Origin: Streptomyces liliiviolaceus
Lineage (GTDB): Bacteria; Actinomycetota; Actinomycetes; Streptomycetales; Streptomycetaceae
NCBI RefSeq assembly: GCF_018070025.1
Contig: NZ_JAGPYQ010000002.1
Span: forward strand, 1,488,001-1,552,000
Length of the DNA: 64,000 nt
Direction of reading: 5' to 3'
Shown: piece by piece, positions 42,876 through 51,938 of the stretch
Layout: each line of letters starts with the position of its first letter
How positions within the stretch are numbered: position 1 is the stretch's first letter
Position numbers and translations under genes: made by a program
The notes under the pieces: model-generated
Database searches by the model: none
What the model was told of the DNA's origin: nothing
Seen by the model: the letters and a program-made list of their open reading frames with translations, nothing else

Positions 42876-43153
42876 GGTGTCCGTCCCTTCCCTCACGCGG
42901 GGGTACCGGTGGTGGTACCGAGCCAGGGGATCGTGCGCGGTCGCCGGCCCCGCACCACGGAGCGGCTTCCGGGCACCACTTTTCACATCGGCCCGCAGCC
43001 GGGACATGGGCCATGAGTCCCTGGCGACGGGCGGATGGTCCCGGCCCCGGCCTCAACCGCCCCTCCGGGCGCGCCCGTCCACCGCCGCCGACACACGGGC
43101 GCGAGATCACCCGAGGTTCGAGGACGGGTGCTGCGCCGCGTCAGTCGAGCGCG

Positions 43154-43762
43154 TCAGTCGAGCGCATGGCCGCGGCCCGTCCGCAGGATCTCGTCGGAGA
43201 GCTCGGGCTCGACGTGGCGTACGGCCCGGGCGAGCATCATCGCGCCGACCATCTCGCTGAGCAGGCGCATGGCTCTGTGACGGGCCTCGCCCGGGTCGAG
43301 TTGGTGACCCTGCTCCTCGGCCTCGCGCACGAACTCGGCGGCGAAGCCGGTGAGATAGCCCTCGACCCCTTCGGCGTAGGCGCTCTGCACGCCCTCGCTG
43401 TGCCGTCCGGCGTCGGTGACCAGGGAGGCGGAAGGGCAGCCGCCGTCCGGGGCGTCACGGTGCGCCGTGGACAGATATCCGGCCACGACCCGCTCCAGCG
43501 GAGTGACGCCCTGGTCCGGGCCGTCCTGCACCGTCCGGGCCAGGCTTCCGAGCGAGGCGGCGAAGGAGGCCCCGCACACCTCCACGACCAGGTCGTCCTT
43601 GGAGGCGAAGTGGTTGTAGAAGCCGCCGTGGGTGAGTCCGGCTTCCTTCATCAGCTCGGCGATGCCGACCGCGTCGATGCCCTGCGAGCGGAACATGCGG
43701 CCCGCCGCTTCGAGGATGTTCTGCCGGTTGCGGGCCTTGTCCTCCTTGGTGATCCGCGGCAT
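43154..43762 (-). CDS. TetR-family regulator
   Basis: 202 residues from ATG 43762. HTH: ILEAAGRMFRSQGIDAVGIAELMKEAGLTHGGFYNHFASKDDLV, the THGGFYNHF form typical of repressors of oxidoreductase genes. A 13-bp direct duplication (GCGTCAGTCGAGC, 43138-43163) spans its stop codon. It is divergent from the MDR oxidoreductase gene; the dyad at 43831 is its likely site. Confidence 0.88.
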   Translation of the reverse strand: MPRITKEDKARNRQNILEAAGRMFRSQGIDAVGIAELMKEAGLTHGGFYNHFASKDDLVVEVCGASFAASLGSLARTVQDGPDQGVTPLERVVAGYLSTAHRDAPDGGCPSASLVTDAGRHSEGVQSAYAEGVEGYLTGFAAEFVREAEEQGHQLDPGEARHRAMRLLSEMVGAMMLARAVRHVEPELSDEILRTGRGHALD

Positions 43763-43830
43763 GGCCGTCCTCTCGCGTCGCTGTCGACTTGACCTTTTCA
43801 ATGACGCCTCTCATCATAACAAGAGTTTCA

Positions 43831-43844
43831 ATGATGCACATCAT
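43831..43844. promoter_or_regulatory. ATGATG-CA-CATCAT operator
   Basis: Perfect 6-bp arms with a 2-bp centre, 24 bp before the MDR start at 43869 and within the promoter shared with the TetR gene. A weaker related sequence (ATGACG...CTCATCAT) lies at 43801-43817. Confidence 0.55.
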
Positions 43845-43868
43845 CAAAACTCATGGAACGGGAGCGTC

Positions 43869-44876
43869 ATGCGTGCCATCACCTATGACCAGCACGGAGA
43901 AGCCGCGCAGGTCCTACGCCTGAGCGAGCAGCCATCCCCTGTCGCGCCCGCGGCCGGACAGGTTCGGGTACGGGTGCTGTCCCGGCCCGTCCACCCCGGC
44001 GATCTGGCGGGGGTGCAGGGCTTTCCGGGCGCGTCGCAGCAGCCGTTCGCCACGCCGCGGATTCCCGGCCTGGAGGGCATGGGCGTCGTCGAGACCGTCG
44101 GCGAGGGTGTGCGGGACCTGCGGCCCGGTCAGCGGGTCGCGTTCTTCCCGGTGCCCGGCGCGTGGAGCGAACTCGTCACGGCTCCGGCCGATCTGGTGGT
44201 GCCGGTACCCGAAGGCGTCAGCGACGACACCGCGGCCCTGATGCTGGTCAACCCGCTCACCCTGCTCATGCTGCTGCGGGCCGTCGAGGACGCCCAGCAC
44301 GGGCAGGCAGGTCCTGTGGTGCAGACGGCCGCCGGTTCGTCGGTGGGCAGACTGGTCGCCGCGGCAGCGCTCAGGCACGACATCCCGCTGGTCAACCTGG
44401 TACGCAGTGCCACGGGTGCGGAAACCTTGCGGCAGCGCTTCCCCACCCTGCCGACCATCTCGACCGCCGACGCGGACTGGCGTTCTCAGGTCCGGGACGC
44501 GACCGGCGGCCGGGGCGCCCAGGTCGTACTGGACGCGGTGGGCGGATCACTGACCGGTGAGCTGGCCGGGCTGCTCGACGACGGCGGCACGCTGATCACC
44601 TACGGACAACTCGGTTCCGGCAGCACGCCGTTGGAGTCGGTCGCGCTGACAGCGCGGGACCTGACGGTGCGGGGCGTGTCCATCGGCCGGTGGATGACCC
44701 GCACACCCGAGGAACGGGCCGAGGACGTCGCCTTCGCCGCCGATCTGGCCGCGTCCGCCCCGGACCTCTTCGAGGTCGCGGCCCGCTACGACCTCGCCGA
44801 CTTCGCGAAGGCCGTCGACCATGCCCGCCGCCCCGGCAAGAGCGGAACGGTCCTGCTCACCAGCCCTTCATCCTGA
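43869..44876 (+). CDS. zinc-independent MDR oxidoreductase (quinone reductase/enoyl reductase-like)
   Basis: 335 residues. The N-terminal catalytic domain has RVLSRPVHPGDLAGVQG and PGLEGMGVVETVGEGV. The nucleotide-binding domain has VVQTAAGSSVGRLVAAAA and VVLDAVGGSLTGELAGLL. Zinc-ligand cysteines are absent. It should reduce quinones or enones with NADPH. GGAG lies right before ATG 43869. It starts a three-gene redox operon; the next gene follows after 20 bp. Confidence 0.88.
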   Translation: MRAITYDQHGEAAQVLRLSEQPSPVAPAAGQVRVRVLSRPVHPGDLAGVQGFPGASQQPFATPRIPGLEGMGVVETVGEGVRDLRPGQRVAFFPVPGAWSELVTAPADLVVPVPEGVSDDTAALMLVNPLTLLMLLRAVEDAQHGQAGPVVQTAAGSSVGRLVAAAALRHDIPLVNLVRSATGAETLRQRFPTLPTISTADADWRSQVRDATGGRGAQVVLDAVGGSLTGELAGLLDDGGTLITYGQLGSGSTPLESVALTARDLTVRGVSIGRWMTRTPEERAEDVAFAADLAASAPDLFEVAARYDLADFAKAVDHARRPGKSGTVLLTSPSS

Positions 44877-44896
44877 ACCCCACGAAGGACACCGCC

Positions 44897-45499
44897 ATGA
44901 AGATAGGAACCATCGGCTCCGGGACCGTCGCCCAGGCCGTCGCCCGTCATGCCGTGGCCCACGGCCACCAGGTCGTCCTGAGCAACAGCCGCGGCCCCGC
45001 CTCGCTGGCCGGTCTCGCCGACGAACTCGGACCGCTCGCCCACGCCGGCACACCGGAGGAGGCCGCCGCGGCGGAGCTCGTACTCCTCGCGGTCGGCTGG
45101 CCTCAGATCCCGGACGCGACAGCCGGCCTGCCGGACTTCGGCGGACGCATCGTCATCGACGCCACCAACCAGTTCGCCTCCCTGCCCCCGCACGCGGAGA
45201 TCGCTGATCTGGGCGAGCTGACCGGCAGCGAACACGTGGCCTCGCTGCTGCCCGGCGCGCGGGTCGTCAAGGCGTTCAACACCCTCTACGGCCAGTACAT
45301 CGCCGCCGATCCGCGCCACCCGGCCGGACGCCAGGTGCTGTTCCTCGCCGGTGACGACGCCGACGCCAGGACGACCGTCAAGGACCTCACCGCCGAGTTC
45401 GGGTTCGCCCCCGTCGATCTCGGCTCCCTGCGCGAGGGCGGACGCCTCATGCAACTCGGCGGCCCGCTCTCCGCGCTCCACGCCCTCAAACAGGACTGA
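44897..45499 (+). CDS. NADP oxidoreductase, F420-dependent type
   Basis: 200 residues: Rossmann motif IGTIGSGTVAQAVARHAVAHGHQVVLSNSRG, then VLLAVGWPQIPD, IVIDATNQF, VVKAFNTLYG and FLAGDDADARTTV, the sequence landmarks of the F420H2:NADP oxidoreductase (Fno-like) group. It would interconvert NADP(H) with F420 or another hydride donor; many small relatives are unassigned. Second gene of the MDR/OYE operon. Confidence 0.85.
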   Translation: MKIGTIGSGTVAQAVARHAVAHGHQVVLSNSRGPASLAGLADELGPLAHAGTPEEAAAAELVLLAVGWPQIPDATAGLPDFGGRIVIDATNQFASLPPHAEIADLGELTGSEHVASLLPGARVVKAFNTLYGQYIAADPRHPAGRQVLFLAGDDADARTTVKDLTAEFGFAPVDLGSLREGGRLMQLGGPLSALHALKQD

Positions 45500-45560
45500 T
45501 CCGGTCCCCGGCCATCCCTAGTTCTCTTCTTGTCCGCCGCTTGCCACAAGGAAGTCACCC

Positions 45561-46646
45561 ATGACCTCTCAGCCCCTGCTGCAGCCCGTCCGTCTCGGCG
45601 CGCTGGAGCTCCCCAACCGCGTCGTCATGGCCCCCATGACCCGCGCCCGCGCCCACAACGCCGAGCTGGCCCCCACCGATCTGCACGCGACCTACTACAG
45701 GCAGCGCGCCGGCGCCGGACTGATCGTCACCGAGGGAACCTGGGTCAGCCCGGACGCGATCGGCTACATCAACGTCCCCGGCCTCTACACCGACACCCAG
45801 ACCGCCGGCTGGGCGAAGGTCACCGAGGCCGTCCACGCGGCGGGCGGGCGGATCGTTTCCCAGCTCGGCCACGTCGGAGCGGCCTCCCACCCCGACCACC
45901 TAGACGGCCGCCTGCCCGCCGGACCTTCGGCCGTCAACCCCGGCGAGCAGTCCTACACCGCCTCGGGCCCGAAGGACACCGTCACCCCGCGCGCCTTCAC
46001 CGCCGCAGAGATCGCCGACACCATCGCCGACTACCGCCAGGCGGCCCAGAACGCCCGCCGCGCCGGTTTCGATGGCGTCGAACTCCACGCCCAGGTCTCC
46101 CACTTGATCCCGCAGTTCCTCAACCCCCGTCTCAACCTGCGCACCGACGCCTACGGAGGCAGCGGCGAGAAGCGGGCCCGGTTCCTCCTCGACATCCTCG
46201 ACGCCGTCGGTGACGTGTGGGGCGGCGACCGCGTCGGCGTGAAGTTGTCCCCGGGCTGGACCAGCGGAGCCGCGTTCACCGGGGACGAGGAGACATTCGC
46301 CGAGTACGACCAGCTGCTCAAGAAGCTCAACGACAGCGACCTGGCCTACCTTCACCTCCTGGGCGCCCCCGGCACCATCGAGGAGCGCATCGCCCTCTTC
46401 TCCCGCTACCGCGCCCACTATCAGGGCAACATCGTCGCCAACCTCGGCTTCACCCGGGCCCTCGGCAACGAGATCCTGGACCACGGCGTCGTCGACGCGG
46501 TGTCCTTCGGTGCCCCCTTCATCGCCAACCCCGACCTGGTCGAGCGCTTCGCGCAGGGCCACCCGCTGGCCGACGACGACCAGGACACCCACTACGCCGG
46601 CCGGTCCGAGGGCTACACGGACTACCCCGCTTTCACCGCCGGCTGA
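45561..46646 (+). CDS. Old Yellow Enzyme-family (FMN alkene reductase-like) with altered active site
   Basis: 361 residues, a TIM barrel with the OYE start LGALELPNRVVMAPMTR, GAGLIVTEGTWVSP and late FMN segments IVANLGFTRA and SFGAPFIANPDLVERF. Usual OYE active sites read H-x-x-N/H-x-Y. Here the segment is HAQVSHL: His176 is kept but the second ligand is Val179 and the proton-donor Tyr is His181. Also QLGHVGAAS lacks the usual Trp and Arg. It may reduce a different substrate or use another proton donor. Third gene of the TetR-controlled operon. Confidence 0.85.
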   Translation: MTSQPLLQPVRLGALELPNRVVMAPMTRARAHNAELAPTDLHATYYRQRAGAGLIVTEGTWVSPDAIGYINVPGLYTDTQTAGWAKVTEAVHAAGGRIVSQLGHVGAASHPDHLDGRLPAGPSAVNPGEQSYTASGPKDTVTPRAFTAAEIADTIADYRQAAQNARRAGFDGVELHAQVSHLIPQFLNPRLNLRTDAYGGSGEKRARFLLDILDAVGDVWGGDRVGVKLSPGWTSGAAFTGDEETFAEYDQLLKKLNDSDLAYLHLLGAPGTIEERIALFSRYRAHYQGNIVANLGFTRALGNEILDHGVVDAVSFGAPFIANPDLVERFAQGHPLADDDQDTHYAGRSEGYTDYPAFTAG

Positions 46647-46676
46647 GCAAGGAACGGGGCAGAGCGCCGACGCGGC

Positions 46677-48410
46677 TCATGACGCGCGCTCGCACAGGGC
46701 GTCGGCGGCGAGGGCCCGGCGCCCGGCGCGGTCGGAGACCATCGACAGGTACACGGAGGCGGTCCACGTCATGCTGCGGTCGCGCAGGCCGGCTCCCGTC
46801 ATCGCGTCGAAGTTCTCCGCCATGCCGGCTCCCGCGCAGGTCGCCATGAACCGGGCCTCGATGTCGTCGGCCAGGTCGGGCCGGCCGCTGCGGCGCAGTC
46901 CGTCGGCGAGCAGCATCGTCGAAGGGGCCCAGATGGGGCCGCGCCAGTAGCCGTCGGCCTCGTAGTGAGGACTGCCCGGCGGCTCGGTGGCGGGCCCGTG
47001 GGGAGTGAGGTAGCCGCCGTCGAGGAGGCGGCGCACGGTCGTGTCGCGTACGGCCGTCGGCAGGAGTTCGCCGAGGATCAGCGGCATGAAGGTGAGCAGA
47101 CTCCGCGAGTCGATCACTTCGCCGGTCAGGGTGTCCCGTGCGACGAAGCGCTCCCCGGTCCAGAACCGGTCGCACAGCGTCCGCACGGTCGCGCCGGCCC
47201 GTCGCGTCCACGCCGCCGCCTCGTCGGGGCGGTCGGTGCGGCGGGCGATCAGCGCGAGCGTCTGCATCTGCAGGGCGAGGTGGGCGAGCAGGTCCGGGCT
47301 CTGTACGGGCACACCGACGCCGAAGGTCGTGGCGTTGTCCCATCCTGAGTCGTTGCCGTGGTTGTAGGACGGGATGCCGTCGTCGCCGTACACACGATGT
47401 GCGAACCACCACTCGGTCCACCGGCGCAGCGGTTCGTACAGTGCCGCTGTCGCCTCCTCGGTGAGGCCGCCGCGGTCCATGAGGTGGGCGATGGACCAGC
47501 CGTGGATCGGTGGTTTGACGAAGTTGCGTTCGACACCGGCGTCGTTGACGTAGTCGGGAAGGCAGCCGTGCTCGTCCTGGTGGTCGAAGACGGCGAAGAG
47601 CTGGTCGGCCGCCGCCCTCGGGTCCCGCCACAGGGCCATGGCGTTGAAGCAGTGGTCCCAGCTCCACACGTTGGTCATGCGGTTCTTCGACATGAGCATG
47701 GACTCGCGTCGCAGTGCGCCGCCCGGCGGCACGATGGCCGCCCAGGTGACGAACGCGGCCAGCCGGACGGTGTCGCCCATCACCGGGTCGTCGCGTTCGG
47801 CGCCGCCGTGCGTGCGGCACCATGCGTCGAAGTCGGCCTGGGCAACGGCGGCGAGGGCGTCCGGGTCGTCGAGGGGGCCGGTGGGCACGGCGCTGCCGTA
47901 TTCGTCGACGACGATCGTCGCCGTGCCGTCGGGCGCGGCGATCCTCAGCCGGGCCTCCGAGTTGCGGACGCCGTCCCAGCGGGCTTCGAACCGGGCCCGG
48001 CCGCCGATGACCCGGATGCGGTAGTTGCGGTTGGCGCCGCTGTCGATGAACCGCCAGGTGTCCTCGTTCTCCTGGAAGACGGCGTCGTACTGCGAGGTGG
48101 CCCGGAAGTCGAGGGTGAGGGAGCCCTCCCGGACACGGAGACACGCCCGGCCCGGTCCGTCGAGGACCGCTTCGACCCGGGTGGTGCCGTGCCGGAGGGT
48201 CAACTTCCCCGCGGTGGTACGGGACTGGGCCTCGGTGCCGCCGTCCAGGAGGAGCCGGACGATCTCGCGGTGGCGGGCGTCGCCCCGCACGGTACGCAGA
48301 TAGACGCCGCCGTCCTGCTGGTCGGTGACCCGTGAGACGGCGAAGTAGGAACCACGGCGGCTGAACGGGGTGGTGCCGAGGTCGATGTCGAGCAGACGCG
48401 GGGCACTCAT
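46677..48410 (-). CDS. glycoside hydrolase, (alpha/alpha)6 barrel, GH63/GH37-like
   Basis: 577 residues, no signal peptide. An N-terminal beta domain (1 to about 215) precedes an (alpha/alpha)6 barrel with SKNRMTNVWSWDHCFNAMALW, PPIHGWSIAHLMDRGG, NHGNDSGWDNATTF and EADGYWRGPIWAPS. These segments match the GH63-like glucosidase and mannosylglycerate-hydrolase group; the acidic residues in WSWDHCF and SGWDN are candidate catalytic positions. It probably hydrolyses a disaccharide taken up by the ABC importer at 50.6 kb. Its start overlaps the stop of the upstream glycosidase by 4 bp. Confidence 0.78.
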   Translation of the reverse strand: MSAPRLLDIDLGTTPFSRRGSYFAVSRVTDQQDGGVYLRTVRGDARHREIVRLLLDGGTEAQSRTTAGKLTLRHGTTRVEAVLDGPGRACLRVREGSLTLDFRATSQYDAVFQENEDTWRFIDSGANRNYRIRVIGGRARFEARWDGVRNSEARLRIAAPDGTATIVVDEYGSAVPTGPLDDPDALAAVAQADFDAWCRTHGGAERDDPVMGDTVRLAAFVTWAAIVPPGGALRRESMLMSKNRMTNVWSWDHCFNAMALWRDPRAAADQLFAVFDHQDEHGCLPDYVNDAGVERNFVKPPIHGWSIAHLMDRGGLTEEATAALYEPLRRWTEWWFAHRVYGDDGIPSYNHGNDSGWDNATTFGVGVPVQSPDLLAHLALQMQTLALIARRTDRPDEAAAWTRRAGATVRTLCDRFWTGERFVARDTLTGEVIDSRSLLTFMPLILGELLPTAVRDTTVRRLLDGGYLTPHGPATEPPGSPHYEADGYWRGPIWAPSTMLLADGLRRSGRPDLADDIEARFMATCAGAGMAENFDAMTGAGLRDRSMTWTASVYLSMVSDRAGRRALAADALCERAS

Positions 48411-50428
48411 GCCTGGCCCTCCGCCCCGGTGGCGGCGGTGCCCGGCAGGGCGACGCGGACCGACTCGCCCGGTCCGAGCACGACCGTACGCGGGGCGGCG
48501 GGGCCGCCTGAGCCGGTGCCGCCGGTGCCGCCGAGTGCCGAGAGGTCCAGCTCGAACGAGCGTGCCCGACCGGCGTCGTTGACGAGCTCGAAGCCGTCCT
48601 GGTCGATCCGGTAGGTGAGTTCGTAGGCCCGCTGCCCGAGTGTCACGGCGCCGGTGCCGACGACCTGGGGCGCGATGAGCAGGTCCGCGGTGAGTGTCGA
48701 ACGGACCCCGAGGTACTCGGTGAAGAGGACCCAGGCGTACACGCACGGGTACTCGTAATAGTGCGCGGCACCGTGCCAGTCGGACCCGTCCCTGTAGTGG
48801 ACGTGGTTCATGTCGTAGCGCTCGCCCATGACGTAGTCGTCCCGGGCGCCCTGCGCGGCGACGGTCTCCAGCTGTTGGCGGAGCATCCCCCCGTTGCGGC
48901 GCCACGACCAGAACGCGGCGTCCCAGCACCAGTACCGGCCCGCGGCGCACAGGTCGTAGGGGCCGCCGTCGCCGATCTCGTCGTCGGTGTAGTCCTGTAC
49001 GCGGGCGGCGAGGAAGGTCGGGAAGCGCTGGAACTCGTCGAGTTCGCGGTCGATCAGGGCGAGGACGTGCTCGGTCTGTGTGCCGTCGGCGTGCCCGAAC
49101 ATCGCCGGCAGGACATTGGCGAGGAGGTGCACGTGATCGTGGACGCGTCCTGAGCGGTCGACCCAGTCGACGAAGCGGCGGGTGGCGTCGTCCCAGTGCC
49201 CGGCCGGGAGCGGGGCGCGTACGGCGGCGGCGAGGCGCGCGGCCGACTCGCGGTAGGAGCGGGCCTGCCCGTCGCGTCCGAGGGCGTCCTCCAGTGCGGC
49301 GAGGAGTTCGAAGGAGTTCGCGGCGAGCGAGGCGGCCATGGTCTCCCGCCCGTCCTTGATGACCTGGTCCTCGTAGTACACGTCGGACCACAGCCGTCCC
49401 TGCCGGTCCATGCAGTCGACGACGCAGGACGCCGCGCCCTCCAGGTCCTCGATGCGCTCGCGCAGCCAGCCGGTGTCCTTCGTGCGGGCGAAGTACAGCC
49501 ACGCGGACTCCAGCACCTCGACGTTGCCGGTGACGAGGAACATGACGGCGTTCTGGGAGTTGTCGAGGCTGTTCCTGCGTACGTGGTACTCGCGGTCGCC
49601 GTCCGGCTGGATGGCACAGGGGTCTCGCCACAGCTGCTGGGGGTCCTCGCGCATCATGCGCAGCTGCAGGTCGAGCATGCGCCGTACGACGTCCTGGTCG
49701 GTGCGGCTCCCCCAGGCCATCCGCCCCTTGATCTGGAACTCGTGGTCGACGTCCGGATAGGTGCCGACGTACTTGTCGGCGAGGGTACTGATCACGTAGC
49801 CGTCGCGGTCCGGGTACCGGGCCGCGGTGGTGCGCTCGACCACGCAGGGCAGGACGGTGCCCCAGTAGAAGCCCGCGAGGGCGTCGGCGAGGGCGTCACC
49901 GCCCGGGAGGTCGAGGGCGAAGCGCGCCCCGTCGACGTCGGCGTGGGGGCGGGCCCGGTGGGCGACGAGGGTGGCCGTGCCGGCGTGGACGGTGAGGGTG
50001 CGGCGGTCACCGTCGGTGTGCAGCTCGATCACGCCGTCGGCGACGACGTGCCAGGCGGGCTCGGTCGCGCCGGGGCGTGGGGGAAGCAGCCAGGCCGCGC
50101 CGGAGCCCGTCAGACGGACGGGGGACGAGCCGTCGTCCGGCAGAAGGTGCCGTCGCTCGGCGGTGCCGGTGGACCCCACGGTGTCGGCGAGCCCGGCGCT
50201 CTGGGCAGGGTCGGTGGTCTGGGCAGGGTCGGTGGTCTGGGCAGGCTGGGCGGTCTCGACGGCGAGCAGCACGCTGGGGCCCGCGGATGCGTCGAAGCGG
50301 ATCCGGGGCTCCGACCCCCCGGCCGCCGTCACCGACCACGTGCGTTCGTCGACGCGGGTCGGTGTCCCGTCGGTGGGCAGCGCGCGCTCTGGGGTGCTCA
50401 GGGGCATCGGTGTCGTGACTTCCTTCAT
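48407..50428 (-). CDS. six-hairpin glycosidase-like protein, 673 aa
   Basis: No signal peptide, so intracellular. An N-terminal beta-rich part contains a short repeat, AQTTDPAQTTDPAQS, caused by tandem DNA repeats. The (alpha/alpha)6 core includes YVISTLADKYVGTYPDVDHEFQIKG, DREYHVRRNSLDNSQNAVMFLV and YVMGERYDMNHVHYRDG. The exact family is unclear; it belongs to the same clan as its 3' neighbour, so the pair probably acts on one substrate in sequence. It is divergent from the ABC importer, with a LacI-type dyad about 70 bp before its ATG. Confidence 0.7.
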   Translation of the reverse strand: MKEVTTPMPLSTPERALPTDGTPTRVDERTWSVTAAGGSEPRIRFDASAGPSVLLAVETAQPAQTTDPAQTTDPAQSAGLADTVGSTGTAERRHLLPDDGSSPVRLTGSGAAWLLPPRPGATEPAWHVVADGVIELHTDGDRRTLTVHAGTATLVAHRARPHADVDGARFALDLPGGDALADALAGFYWGTVLPCVVERTTAARYPDRDGYVISTLADKYVGTYPDVDHEFQIKGRMAWGSRTDQDVVRRMLDLQLRMMREDPQQLWRDPCAIQPDGDREYHVRRNSLDNSQNAVMFLVTGNVEVLESAWLYFARTKDTGWLRERIEDLEGAASCVVDCMDRQGRLWSDVYYEDQVIKDGRETMAASLAANSFELLAALEDALGRDGQARSYRESAARLAAAVRAPLPAGHWDDATRRFVDWVDRSGRVHDHVHLLANVLPAMFGHADGTQTEHVLALIDRELDEFQRFPTFLAARVQDYTDDEIGDGGPYDLCAAGRYWCWDAAFWSWRRNGGMLRQQLETVAAQGARDDYVMGERYDMNHVHYRDGSDWHGAAHYYEYPCVYAWVLFTEYLGVRSTLTADLLIAPQVVGTGAVTLGQRAYELTYRIDQDGFELVNDAGRARSFELDLSALGGTGGTGSGGPAAPRTVVLGPGESVRVALPGTAATGAEGQA

Positions 50429-50495
50429 GACGATGGCGTCCCCGCCGCATGCGACGGTGCTGGCGTCAGCCAGTATGCAAATCGCGGTTGGAAGT

Positions 50496-50514
50496 TTGCA
50501 AGAGAATCTTGCAA
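50496..50514. promoter_or_regulatory. LacI-type operator TTGCAAGA-N3-TCTTGCAA
   Basis: A perfect 8-bp inverted repeat with a 3-bp centre lies between the divergent glycosidase (50428) and transporter (50589) genes. TTGCAA half-sites are typical of Streptomyces LacI/GalR repressors; the LacI gene at 53828 is the obvious ligand-responsive partner. An extra ATGCAA half-site precedes it at 50475. Confidence 0.75.
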
Positions 50515-50588
50515 GGCACGCGTAAGTCGGGTCATGATGACGCCCACCAAGCCACGTGCTGCATCTCGATCAAGGAGGATCGACAGCC

Positions 50589-51926
50589 ATGACCGCTTCG
50601 CCGTGTCGCCCCTGGCGCACCCAGGTCAGCGTGTTCACCGCAGTCACCGCTCTGTCCGCCGGGCTTCTGACCGGCTGCTCCATGTCGTCCTCTGACGGCT
50701 CGGCCGGGAAGGACACGCTCACCGCCTGGGCCTGGGGAGCCCCCGCGGCCGGCATGAAGGCCACCGCCGAGGAGTTCGAGAAGTCGCATCCCGGAGTCAC
50801 CGTCAAGGTCCAGGACGTCGGCAACCCGGCCATCTGGGACAAGATCACCACTGGCATGGCGGCCGGAGGCCAGGGTCTCCCCGATGTCATGGACATCGGC
50901 GGCGACTACATGGGCAACTACCTGGAGACGTTCCCCGACGGCTTCGCGAACCTCGGCGACATGGGTGCGGGCTCGCTGGAGAAGGACTTCCCGAGCGGCT
51001 TGTGGAAGGGCGGCCAGGACGCGAAGGGACAGCAGTACGGCATGCCCTTCGAGGTGAACACGAACCTGGTGTTCTACCGCAAGGACCTGTTCGAGAAGGC
51101 CGGCGTCGACATCGACTCGATCCGCACTTGGGACCAGATGCTGACCGCCGGAGTCAAGATCAAGAAGGCGACCGGAGCCGACCTCTTCGCCGTCGACAAG
51201 GCGGCCTCGCAGGCCGACTCGGCGAACTTCTTCATGATGCTCGCCCGCCTCCAGGGCACGTTCTTCTTCAACGGCAAGGGCGAGATCGCCCTCTCCGGCA
51301 AGGAGAGCGTCGACGCGCTCACCTTTCTCAAGGAGGCGAACGACAAGAAGCTCGTCACGGACATCCCGCAGAGCCAGGGCACCACGTCCCAGATGAAGGG
51401 ACAGTCACCCGTCGCGATCATGCCCGGCGCCTCGTGGATGGTCGGCAGCTTCCAGGACACGGCGCCCGAGATGAAGGGCAAGTGGGGCGTGCGGATGTCG
51501 CCCGCGATGAAGGAGGGCGGATACACGGCGTCGTCCGCGGGCGGCACGTACCTCACCGTCTCGAAGTCGAGCAAGCAGCAGGAACTCGCCTACGAATACG
51601 TCGAGTACAGCATGGCGACGCTCGCCGGGCAGAAGGTCATCACCAAGGCCGACGGACTCTTCCCGAGCTACGGACCCATGTGGAAGACCGCCGCCTTCAA
51701 GGAGCCGAACCCCTACTTCGGGATCAACACCAACGAGCTCGTCATCGAGGCGCTGAGCCAGGACACGCCCCCTGACCACTACACCAAGGACTACCCCAAG
51801 GCGCTCAAGGTCTACGACGACGCGCAGACCCAGGTCCTGGTCAAGGACGCCGATCCCGAGCAGGCGCTCCAGCAGGCCGCGAAGCTGCTGGCACAGCAGA
51901 CCGGCCGGAAGACCGCGAAGGACTGA
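50589..51926 (+). CDS. sugar ABC transporter substrate-binding lipoprotein
   Basis: 445 residues. Lipoprotein signal with lipobox LLTGC, then a family 1 extracellular solute-binding protein: DTLTAWAWGAPAAGMKATAEEFEKSHPGVTVKVQDVG, QQYGMPFEVNTNLVFYRKDLFEKAG, and VAIMPGASWMVGSF. It captures a sugar outside the membrane and delivers it to the two permeases that follow. AAGGAGG at 50572-50578 precedes ATG 50589. No ATPase gene is in the cluster, so a shared MsiK-type ATPase is expected from elsewhere. Confidence 0.93.
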   Translation: MTASPCRPWRTQVSVFTAVTALSAGLLTGCSMSSSDGSAGKDTLTAWAWGAPAAGMKATAEEFEKSHPGVTVKVQDVGNPAIWDKITTGMAAGGQGLPDVMDIGGDYMGNYLETFPDGFANLGDMGAGSLEKDFPSGLWKGGQDAKGQQYGMPFEVNTNLVFYRKDLFEKAGVDIDSIRTWDQMLTAGVKIKKATGADLFAVDKAASQADSANFFMMLARLQGTFFFNGKGEIALSGKESVDALTFLKEANDKKLVTDIPQSQGTTSQMKGQSPVAIMPGASWMVGSFQDTAPEMKGKWGVRMSPAMKEGGYTASSAGGTYLTVSKSSKQQELAYEYVEYSMATLAGQKVITKADGLFPSYGPMWKTAAFKEPNPYFGINTNELVIEALSQDTPPDHYTKDYPKALKVYDDAQTQVLVKDADPEQALQQAAKLLAQQTGRKTAKD

Positions 51927-51938
51927 CCGGAGAGCACC

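Noticed and set aside
43001..43021. GGGAC...GTCCC dyad as a DosR box for narK
   Set aside because: The 11-bp spacer and imperfect centre differ from the compact GGGAC-N4-GTCCC form, so only position supports it.
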